Positions 1-6,129 of a stretch of DNA of 16,517 nt are shown in pieces. Position 1 is the stretch's first letter; each line of letters begins with the position of its first letter. The position numbers and the translations under genes were made by a program. The stretch is from NCBI GenBank assembly GCA_001779575.1, contig MFKM01000026.1, forward strand, positions 1-16,517. Direction: 5' to 3'. The notes under the pieces were generated by a model, which searched no databases, was not told where the DNA came from, and saw only the letters and a list, made by a program, of their open reading frames with translations. The DNA is from Candidatus Jorgensenbacteria bacterium RIFCSPLOWO2_12_FULL_42_11. Its GTDB lineage: Bacteria; Patescibacteriota; Minisyncoccia; UBA6257; MFKM01.

Positions 1-734
1 AAATTCTGCGGCCGGTCTGCCGGATTAATTTTTAATTCTCCTAAAATTTTAATAATTTCTTCTTTGGTTTTATTCGTCGCTCGCAGATTATTTAGAATCG
101 TTTTTCTTGGTTGCTTAAAGAGAATTTTTATTAACTCATAGTAATCCTTGCTATTGATTAATGGCTGACTACTGATTACCAATCTAATAATCGCGCTGTC
201 AACTTTTGGCTGAGGGCGGAATTCCGTTTTGGGAATATAATCAATAATTTCCGGTTCGGCCCAGAACTGGACGCTGGCGGCCAAGAGGTTCATTCTTCCT
301 TTTTTCCCCGTATTGGTTTGCGATGGGGCGCAAATTCTTTCCGCCACTTCTTTTTGGACTGTTAAAACAACGAGCGAGGGTTTATTTTCCAACTCGCCAA
401 TGATTCGCAATAGATGACCGGTAATGTAATAAGGAATATTGCCGACAATCTTGCGGCTTTTAGCAAGCTCGGGAAGAATTTTTAGGACGTCGCCCTCAAC
501 AATTTCAATGTTTTTATCTTGGGCGAATTTTTCTTGGAGATACCGAACAAATTCCTCATCTTTTTCTATCGCAGTAATTCTTAATTCATAATTCATAATT
601 CTTAATTCGTTCGTAAGCTCTCCGTGCCCCGGGCCGATTTCAATTACGCTGTCATCGGCTTTCAAATCTAAAGCCATGACTATTTTTTGAAGATTGGTTT
701 TGCTGGTTAAAAAATATTGGCCTAGTTTTTCCAT
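1..734 (-). CDS. rsmA: 16S rRNA (adenine1518-N6/adenine1519-N6)-dimethyltransferase RsmA (KsgA), 3' end cut by window
   Basis: SAM-dependent enzyme that dimethylates two adjacent adenines near the 3' end of 16S rRNA during small-subunit maturation. I translated it by hand: 244 codons are visible and roughly the last 15-20 residues lie outside the window. Visible signatures are the N-terminal GQYFLTS (family GQxFL), the SAM-binding loop VIEIGPGHGELT, the acidic AIEKDEEF strand, EGDVLKI, and the catalytic KIVGNIPYYITG (motif N-[IL]-P-Y-Y). The C-terminal FRPQPKVDSAIIRL and KQPRKTILNNLR also fit RsmA. ATG at 734 lies two bases after the murD stop, so translation is probably coupled to murD. No Shine-Dalgarno is visible. 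A heptanucleotide tandem repeat (575-608) is translated in frame between LTNEL and ITAIE. The family call is firm from the motifs. Confidence 0.95.
   Translation of the reverse strand, partial: MEKLGQYFLTSKTNLQKIVMALDLKADDSVIEIGPGHGELTNELRIMNYELRITAIEKDEEFVRYLQEKFAQDKNIEIVEGDVLKILPELAKSRKIVGNIPYYITGHLLRIIGELENKPSLVVLTVQKEVAERICAPSQTNTGKKGRMNLLAASVQFWAEPEIIDYIPKTEFRPQPKVDSAIIRLVISSQPLINSKDYYELIKILFKQPRKTILNNLRATNKTKEEIIKILGELKINPADRPQN
575..608. repeat. Heptanucleotide tandem repeat inside rsmA
   Basis: Nearly five copies of a 7-base unit lie end to end; on the minus strand the unit is GAATTAW (W = A or T). The repeat is inside the coding frame and encodes the segment around ELRIMNYELRI, between the SAM-binding loop and the second strand of the methyltransferase fold. 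Because the unit is not a multiple of three, loss or gain of one copy would shift the rsmA frame; three copies together would be neutral. Confidence 0.9.
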
Positions 735-736
735 AT

Positions 737-2071
737 TTAATAAAGCGTTTTAACATATTGATTAAATTGGGCGCCGCGGTCAAATTCGTTTTCAAAGAGA
801 TTGAAACTGGCGGCTCCCGGGGAAAGAATAATTAAATCTCCGGAATTTGATTGCTGATAAGCTTTTTGAACCGCCTCTTTCATATTCCCGGCTTCGCGAA
901 ATTTCAGATTAAGATTTTTTTTAAGTTTTTCGGTGGCGTTGCCGGGCAAAAGGATTAATCGTTTAACCCTTTTGTTTATTTCCCGGGCCATTTTTTGATA
1001 GTTAAGGTTTTTGTCCTGGCCGCCGGCAATCAAAATAATCGGTCGTTGGTATTTTAAAGACAGAGATTGAAGCCCGATTAAAACGGCGGTCGGGTTGGTG
1101 GCGGCAGTGTCGTTGATAAAAATTCTATTTTGGAATTCTCTGATTATTTCTTGACGGCCGGCCAGACCGCGGAAATTTTTCAAAACCTTGTCAATTTCTT
1201 TTTGAGGCACTCCTAAAATTTTCGCCGTTAAAACGGCCAGGGCCAAATTCGTTTCCAGGGGCGAAAGACCGGCTTTTTTGAGAAAATGTTTTCGCGAGCG
1301 GGCCTTTTCGGCCAGTTTTACTGAAATTTTATCCCGGCCGTTGATAATCAAATGGTCGGTCGGTTGCTGATACCGGAAAATGTTGGCTTTGGCCGCGGCG
1401 TATTTTTTGAAAGAAGGATAGCGGTTAAGATGGTCAGGGAAGATATTGGCGATGACGGCTATCCGCGGACTTTTTTTTATCAAAGCCAGGTCTTCCAGTT
1501 GAAAACTTGAAAGTTCGGCCACGACAACGTCTCGGGGTTTGATTTCGGGAAGTTTGTCTAAAAAAGATTTTCCGATATTGCCCGCCAGCCAAACCCGGGG
1601 ATATTTCTTTTTTAAAAGCTTTGTTAGTAGAGTCGCGATTGTTGATTTGCCCTTGGTTCCGGTGATGCCGATGGTCAAAGCCGGCGCTTGGCCAAAAAAG
1701 AGAATGGTATCGGTGGTAATCGGTATGCCCTGGGCCCGGGCTTTTTTCAAAAAAGGATTGTTCCACGGGATAGCCGGGTTTTTAACAATCAAATCGCTGG
1801 TTTTAAAATCCGCCCAGCGGTGCTTGCCAAGAACGTATTTGATGTTAGGCAACGAAGAAAGCTCTGCCAGAGAGGCAGAAAGGGCTTCTCTGGTTTTTAA
1901 GTCGGTTATTGTTACTTGAGCTCCTTGGCGGTTAAAAAACCTGGCGCTGCCCGCTCCCCCGCCGTTCAAACCCAATCCAAAAACAAGGACTTTCAGAGGT
2001 TTGTTCGCCAATAGGCCGGAGATGTTGTTTTTTTGCCCGGCTTTGCTATAATGTTTTCTATTATTACTCAT
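737..2071 (-). CDS. murD: UDP-N-acetylmuramoyl-L-alanine:glutamate ligase (MurD family)
   Basis: Cytoplasmic ATP-dependent ligase adding glutamate to UDP-MurNAc-L-alanine in peptidoglycan precursor synthesis. The 444-residue length is normal. An N-terminal Rossmann-like glycine-rich loop is at 31-41 (FGLGLNGGGAG). The Mur-ligase P-loop GITGTKGKST is at 135-144, AELSSFQLE at about 185-193, NIFPDHLNRY at 209-218, the third-domain entry GLAGRQE at 302-308, and LSPGAASFNLF at 416-426. The motif usually written DSKATN is DTAATN here (320-325), so its lysine is replaced by alanine. MurD is favoured over MurC, MurE and MurF by the N-terminal domain and the LSPGAAS motif. ATG at 2071 is the only Met before the Rossmann strand; it has no Shine-Dalgarno and overlaps the 5' end of the divergent M23 gene. 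rsmA follows after two bases. Confidence 0.93.
   Translation of the reverse strand: MSNNRKHYSKAGQKNNISGLLANKPLKVLVFGLGLNGGGAGSARFFNRQGAQVTITDLKTREALSASLAELSSLPNIKYVLGKHRWADFKTSDLIVKNPAIPWNNPFLKKARAQGIPITTDTILFFGQAPALTIGITGTKGKSTIATLLTKLLKKKYPRVWLAGNIGKSFLDKLPEIKPRDVVVAELSSFQLEDLALIKKSPRIAVIANIFPDHLNRYPSFKKYAAAKANIFRYQQPTDHLIINGRDKISVKLAEKARSRKHFLKKAGLSPLETNLALAVLTAKILGVPQKEIDKVLKNFRGLAGRQEIIREFQNRIFINDTAATNPTAVLIGLQSLSLKYQRPIILIAGGQDKNLNYQKMAREINKRVKRLILLPGNATEKLKKNLNLKFREAGNMKEAVQKAYQQSNSGDLIILSPGAASFNLFENEFDRGAQFNQYVKTLY
2025..2052 (+). promoter_or_regulatory. Candidate promoter overlapping the M23 start codon
   Basis: TTGTTT at 2025-2030, a 16-base spacer, and TGCTATAAT at 2044-2052, which is an extended -10 with a perfect TATAAT. 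The final AT of the -10 is also the AT of the ATG at 2051. If this promoter is used, transcription would begin around 2059, downstream of that ATG, and the protein would have to start later. Confidence 0.45.
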
Positions 2072-3100
2072 TTTAAAATCTTAGCTTTTTTTAAGAGATT
2101 TTTGAAGCAAACCGCCTCCTGGTCGATTGTTTTGGCTTTTTCAAGTGTTTTAGCGGTCAATCTCGCCGTTCATTTGGCGAAAGCCGACCAAAAGCCGGTT
2201 TTGGCTCCCGATGGCATTATCGGCGGCCCGGCAAGCCAGCCCGAATCTGTTTTAACGGGCTCTTTGGGTTTAGCCGCCAATAACGAATTTGCTCCAAATG
2301 AACTCGCCGGATTTGTTTTGTTGGAAAGCTCGGTGATTGCGGACCCCGCCAATCCTTTAAATACCGTTTTGCCGACTCGCGATGGCTTAATGATTTACCA
2401 GATTCAACCGGGAGACACTATTTCCAAAATCGCGGTTAAATTTGATATTTCAACTGACGTTATTTTCTGGGCGAATCAGGGACTTCGTTCGTCTTTTGTT
2501 AAACCGGGCCAGGAAATAGTTATTTTGCCGGTTGAAGGAGTGTTGCACGAAATCAGAGATGGCGACACCCTGGATTCCATTGCCGGTTTGTACGGAATCG
2601 GCTCCGAAGAAATTAAAAAATTCAACCCTAATTTTCAAGAATCCCTTCAGAATTCCGGTAATCGGCTGGTTATTCCCAATGGCCGACCTTTGCGAAAAAC
2701 CAATTACGTTAGTCGTTGGCCCGGCGATTTTCTGGATCTAGGCAATTATTTTGCCATTCCCGCCAAAGGTTGGAACTGGGGCCGGCTCCACGATTACAAT
2801 GCCGTTGACATCGCCAATGCCTGCGGGACGCCGGTTTACGCCGCGGCCGAGGGCCTGGTCACAGAAACGAATAGCGGCGGCTGGTATAACGGATACGGCG
2901 GTTATATCAAAATTGAACATCCCAATAAAACTTATACTTCCTACGCTCATTTAAGCAAAATCTTGGTAGATGACGGCAAATACGTTTCCCAAGGCGCGAC
3001 TATCGGTTTGATGGGCAATACCGGCAATACTCACGGCCCAACCGGCTGCCATTTGCATTTTGAAGTTTACGGCGCTAAAAATCCCTTTGCTAAATTTTAA
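2051..3100 (+). CDS. LysM/M23 family cell-wall endopeptidase, membrane-anchored or secreted
   Basis: Probable zinc metallopeptidase that cuts peptidoglycan cross-bridges outside the membrane. From ATG 2051 it has 349 residues. A hydrophobic segment at about 24-42 acts as signal or anchor. Two LysM peptidoglycan-binding repeats follow (about 115-160, YQIQPGDTISKIA; about 165-210, HEIRDGDTLDSIA). The peptidase M23 domain (about 240-349) contains the zinc ligands H247 and D253 (HDYNAVD) and the HLHFE motif with H334 and H336; H300 in YAHL is the usual additional catalytic histidine. The start is uncertain: the TATAAT at 2047-2052 overlaps this ATG, and a TTG at 2102 preceded by AAGAGA would give a shorter signal segment and avoid overlap with murD. 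The two stop codons of this gene and comM converge 21 bases apart, with no clear terminator between. Confidence 0.88.
   Translation: MFSIITHFKILAFFKRFLKQTASWSIVLAFSSVLAVNLAVHLAKADQKPVLAPDGIIGGPASQPESVLTGSLGLAANNEFAPNELAGFVLLESSVIADPANPLNTVLPTRDGLMIYQIQPGDTISKIAVKFDISTDVIFWANQGLRSSFVKPGQEIVILPVEGVLHEIRDGDTLDSIAGLYGIGSEEIKKFNPNFQESLQNSGNRLVIPNGRPLRKTNYVSRWPGDFLDLGNYFAIPAKGWNWGRLHDYNAVDIANACGTPVYAAAEGLVTETNSGGWYNGYGGYIKIEHPNKTYTSYAHLSKILVDDGKYVSQGATIGLMGNTGNTHGPTGCHLHFEVYGAKNPFAKF
2078..2106 (-). promoter_or_regulatory. Possible murD promoter, close to the start codon
   Basis: On the minus strand a TTCAAA (-35, 2106-2101) and a TAAGAT (-10, 2083-2078) are separated by 17 bases, each matching consensus at four of six positions. 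The -10 box ends only 6 bases before the murD ATG, so a transcript from here would be leaderless. Boxes this degenerate can occur by chance in AT-rich DNA. Confidence 0.3.
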
Positions 3101-3121
3101 TTACCGCAATTACGGCAATTA

Positions 3122-4687
3122 CTAATTACTTTCCCGAGTTCTATACTGATAAGCCTCCGCTAAATGGTCGGAGGTTATTTTTTCCGAGGCCTCAAAATCG
3201 GCGATTGTTTGGGCGATTTTGAGAATACGGTAATAACCGCGGCCGGAAAGAAAAGTCTTTTCCAAAACATTTTTCAAAAAATTCTCCGCCGAATCGTCAA
3301 AATGAACCACGGCTTCCACTTGTTTAGACGTCATTTCGCTATTAGTGTAAACTTTAGATTTAAAATTTTGAAAACGCCGGACCTGGATTTTTCTGGCCGC
3401 GGCAATTTTTGATTTCAATGTTTGATTGGCGCTGTCAGGCAGGCCTGTCTGGCCGGCAGGCAGACAGGGATTTTTCTTCCTTAATTCGCTGATTTCTACC
3501 CGCGGCACTTCAATTTGAATGTCAATGCGGTCAAGCAGAGGACCGGAAATTTTCTTTTGATAGCGGAAAACTTCGTAAGCGCCGCAACGGCATTCTTTTT
3601 GGGGGTCGCCGAAATAACCGCAAGGGCAGGGATTCATGGCGGCGACTAAAGTGAGATTGGCCGGGAAGGAAAGCGTTTTCTTGGCTCGGCTGATATTAAT
3701 AACGCCGTTTTCAAGGGGTTGGCGCAGGGCTTCCAAAAGGTCGCGGTGGAATTCCGGAAATTCGTCCAGAAAAAGAATGCCCCGGTGGGCCAAACTGATT
3801 TCGCCGGGCTTGGGATAAGAACCGCCGCCGATTAAAGAAACCAGAGAAGAGCTGTGGTGGGGCGAGCGAAAAGGACGATAGTTGATAAAAAAATTTTTTT
3901 TCAACAATCCGGCGGCGCTGTAAACCTGATTGATTTCAATGGCCTCGGCGAGAGTCAAAGACGGCAAAAGAGAAATCAGGGCTTGGGCCATCATTGTTTT
4001 TCCGGTGCCGGGCGGTCCAATCATTAAAATATTGTGGCCGCCGGCCGCCGCCAAAGCTAAAGCCCGTTTGGCATTTTCCTGGCCTTTAATATCGTCAAAA
4101 TTAACCAGTGAAGATTGATTGTCGGGGATAAAAGCGGTTGGCGGTTGCGTCGGGATAATCGTTTGGTTTTCCAGATGGGCGATCAACGCTTTGAGATTGG
4201 GCACGGGGATAACCGAAATTTCCTTGATTATCGCCGCTTCTTCGGCATTGGCTTCGGGCACGAAAAGGTATTTAAAGCCTGATTTTTTAGCGAGTTGAGC
4301 GATATTCAATCCGCCGTTGATGCCCCGGAGATTGCCGTCAAGAGAAAGTTCGCCGACAAAGATTTTGTCTTGGGTTTCAAATTCTTTAATCTGGTCGCTG
4401 GCTGATAAATAAGCCAAAGCGATGGCCAGGTCAAACTGGGAACCGATTTTTTTGATGTCCGCCGGCGCTAAATTAACGGTAATCCGCCGATTTTCTTTAG
4501 TTGGCGGTTTGATGCCGCTGTTTTTTAAAGCTGAATTGACCCGTTCTTTGGCTTCGGACACGGATTTATCCGCCAAGCCAACGATATTAAAAGCATGGAG
4601 ACCGACATTGATGTCGGTCTCCACTTCAATTAATTCCGCGTTAATGCCGTCTAGTTTGGCTGAAAAGATCCTGGCCGGGCCTTTCAT
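3122..4687 (-). CDS. comM: ComM/YifB family AAA+ ATPase (Mg-chelatase-like)
   Basis: Hexameric AAA+ protein; characterised ComM is a branch-migration helicase that helps integrate DNA taken up in natural transformation. With start 4687 it has 521 residues, near the family norm. The N-terminal ChlI-like domain (about 1-170) has the family opening ARIFSAKLDGINAELIEVE. Walker A GPPGTGKT is at 224-231, Walker B ILFLDEF at 304-310, the conserved cysteine-rich MNPCPCGYFGD...CRCG at 351-369, SGPLLDRIDI at 381-390, and the C-terminal Mg-chelatase segment SGRGYYRILKIAQTIADFE at 481-499. I chose ATG 4687 because the family begins there and because it forms an ATGA overlap with the dksA-like stop; the open frame continues upstream to 4780 without homology. 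A repeat-encoded insertion of about ten residues (CLPAGQTGLPDS) lies at 408-419. Confidence 0.93.
   Translation of the reverse strand: MKGPARIFSAKLDGINAELIEVETDINVGLHAFNIVGLADKSVSEAKERVNSALKNSGIKPPTKENRRITVNLAPADIKKIGSQFDLAIALAYLSASDQIKEFETQDKIFVGELSLDGNLRGINGGLNIAQLAKKSGFKYLFVPEANAEEAAIIKEISVIPVPNLKALIAHLENQTIIPTQPPTAFIPDNQSSLVNFDDIKGQENAKRALALAAAGGHNILMIGPPGTGKTMMAQALISLLPSLTLAEAIEINQVYSAAGLLKKNFFINYRPFRSPHHSSSLVSLIGGGSYPKPGEISLAHRGILFLDEFPEFHRDLLEALRQPLENGVINISRAKKTLSFPANLTLVAAMNPCPCGYFGDPQKECRCGAYEVFRYQKKISGPLLDRIDIQIEVPRVEISELRKKNPCLPAGQTGLPDSANQTLKSKIAAARKIQVRRFQNFKSKVYTNSEMTSKQVEAVVHFDDSAENFLKNVLEKTFLSGRGYYRILKIAQTIADFEASEKITSDHLAEAYQYRTRESN
3438..3468. repeat. GC-rich dyad repeat inserted in the comM frame
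   Basis: CCTGTCTG (3444-3451) and CAGACAGG (3461-3468) form an 8-base inverted repeat around a 9-base GC-rich loop containing GCCGGC. GGCAGGC also occurs twice directly (3438-3444 and 3455-3461). It is translated in comM as the CLPAGQTGLPDS stretch, at a place where the family has a short linker. It stands out from the surrounding sequence in base composition. Confidence 0.8.
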
Positions 4688-5013
4688 TTTTTTAACGATT
4701 TCTTGCATTTCTGGCAAAGATGAGAACTTGGCAGAATCCTTAAAAGCAGCCAAGAAATTTTTTTGCCGCATTGTTCGCAAATACCGTATTTGTTTTGTTC
4801 TATTTTCTGCAGCGCCTCATTGACGTTCTCCAGCCTGCTTCTTAAAACCTGTTGGAGGCCAAGATTGGCGCTATAGGCTTCGGTTTCGTCGGTTTTTTCG
4901 CTGTCATCCATGTCATTTCCGAACTCGGGAGGCGTGTTTAAAGATTTGATTTCTGCTTCAATCGCTTTTCTCTCTTTTTCTAATTTCGTTTTTATTGATT
5001 TTAAAGAAAACAT
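4684..5013 (-). CDS. DksA/TraR-type C4 zinc-finger protein
   Basis: Small protein (109 residues) of the DksA/TraR superfamily, whose characterised members bind RNA polymerase through the secondary channel. The N-terminal half is a charged, coiled-coil-like helix region with an acidic patch (MDDSEKTDETEAY, about 35-47). The C-terminal zinc finger has the pairs CEQC and CQKC separated by the usual spacing and preceded by KYGICEQCG. It is shorter than E. coli DksA and lacks clear evidence for the DksA tip residues, so a general TraR/DksA-family regulator is the safe call. ATG at 5013 has no Shine-Dalgarno. The TGA stop (4686-4684) overlaps the comM ATG in an ATGA, implying translational coupling. 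It lies 13 bases after the membrane-protein gene. Confidence 0.85.
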   Translation of the reverse strand: MFSLKSIKTKLEKERKAIEAEIKSLNTPPEFGNDMDDSEKTDETEAYSANLGLQQVLRSRLENVNEALQKIEQNKYGICEQCGKKISWLLLRILPSSHLCQKCKKSLKK

Positions 5014-5026
5014 AGAAATAGAAATT

Positions 5027-6094
5027 TTATTGAAGGTTTTTGAGAATTTCCAGAAGGCCGGCGTAGGAAGAGCTTATCACAAAATTGTCATTGGCCCAGC
5101 CGTAATTAAAAGCCGCTCCGGGCTTGGAAAAAGTCGCGTAACGGGTATTTATCGTCTGACTGCCGGCCAAACCGTCTTTAAAGGCCGCGGCCGTCCCCGG
5201 TTCTTCCGGGAAAATATTTTTTAGATTAGTTGAAGATTCCAAGTTTTGTTTGATGAAATCTTGGGCTTGGGAGACGGTAGCGGTTGATTTTAATTTAGCG
5301 ACGTAACCGGGCCAGAACCCGTTAAGGTCTGAAAAAACCGTTGCCGTGAAATTTTCTTCAAAAAATCCGGCGATTTCCTCGCTTTTTAATTCCGGCAAAA
5401 TAACGGGAAGGAATTTGGAGAAACCGATGAGAGATTGATTTTTATCGCGCAGGATTACTTCTTTAAGGTTGTTAACCGGAACGGCATTGGCTACCGCCAT
5501 CAAAGCGTTTTTGATATTTTCCAGCGTTAAGGCGGATATAATTTTTTCTTCCCGGAGAACCGGCGCGCTGAACAAAGAAACATAAGCGACTGGGCTTGGA
5601 ATTTTTTCTTGTATGGGAACGATGGTTTCTTCTGATAGAGGCGCGGATACGATTGGGGACGGCGCTATCTCTTTTGTTTTGATAAATTTGACGACTAGGT
5701 AATATGTTCCGATCCCTAAAATTGCCGTTAAAATTACGATTCCCGAAATCAGCATGGAAGTTTTTAATCCTTTTTTATGAGGATTAGCGCTTCCTTCGGC
5801 CGGAGTTTTTCCTTTGCTCGGCGGCAGAGGCGACGGGGCTTCGGTTTGAAAAATGGGTTCTTCGGGGCCGGTGTAGCCGGGGATACTTGATCCCAATCCA
5901 GGCGCTTGAAAAACAATTTCTTCAAGCGTCTTGGCTTCTTCTTTCGGCGGTTGGCCTATTTCGGCTGTATAAGGCTGGGGCATCTGACCGCCGTCTTCTT
6001 GGATAGATTTAATATCCGATTGCATGGTTCTGACATTTACTTTGGCGGGAGGCGGAGTCGGTATCTCGTTTTTTTCTTCAGGTCGATTTTCCAT
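5027..6094 (-). CDS. Hypothetical one-pass membrane protein with proline-rich cytoplasmic tail
   Basis: I do not recognise a named family. The 355-residue protein has a low-complexity, proline- and acid-rich N-terminal region (1-105), including a short conserved-looking patch VRTMQSDIKSIQEDGG at 21-36. Basic residues (HKKGLK) precede a single transmembrane helix at about 113-135, and an extracytoplasmic domain of about 215 residues follows. The orientation predicts an inside N-terminus and an outside C-terminal domain. That domain is rich in F, N and L, has no cysteines, and shows no catalytic motif I can name. It sits 35 bases downstream of pnp and 13 bases upstream of the dksA-like gene, so it is probably in the rpsO operon. 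A lineage-specific envelope protein is the most that can be said. Confidence 0.8.
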   Translation of the reverse strand: MENRPEEKNEIPTPPPAKVNVRTMQSDIKSIQEDGGQMPQPYTAEIGQPPKEEAKTLEEIVFQAPGLGSSIPGYTGPEEPIFQTEAPSPLPPSKGKTPAEGSANPHKKGLKTSMLISGIVILTAILGIGTYYLVVKFIKTKEIAPSPIVSAPLSEETIVPIQEKIPSPVAYVSLFSAPVLREEKIISALTLENIKNALMAVANAVPVNNLKEVILRDKNQSLIGFSKFLPVILPELKSEEIAGFFEENFTATVFSDLNGFWPGYVAKLKSTATVSQAQDFIKQNLESSTNLKNIFPEEPGTAAAFKDGLAGSQTINTRYATFSKPGAAFNYGWANDNFVISSSYAGLLEILKNLQ

Positions 6095-6129
6095 AAAATT
6101 AATATAAAAATTATTTTTAACCGCGACCG

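Noticed and set aside
575..608. Repeat array as a CRISPR
   Set aside because: The unit is only 7 bases, tandem without spacers, and lies inside a coding gene.
3101..3121. Bidirectional terminator between the M23 gene and comM
   Set aside because: Only a 3-4 base stem (CCG/CGG) can be drawn and there is no T-run.
4688..4780. ComM start at 4780 (31 more residues)
   Set aside because: The extension overlaps the dksA-like gene, has no family match, and the ATGA overlap at 4687 marks the usual family start.
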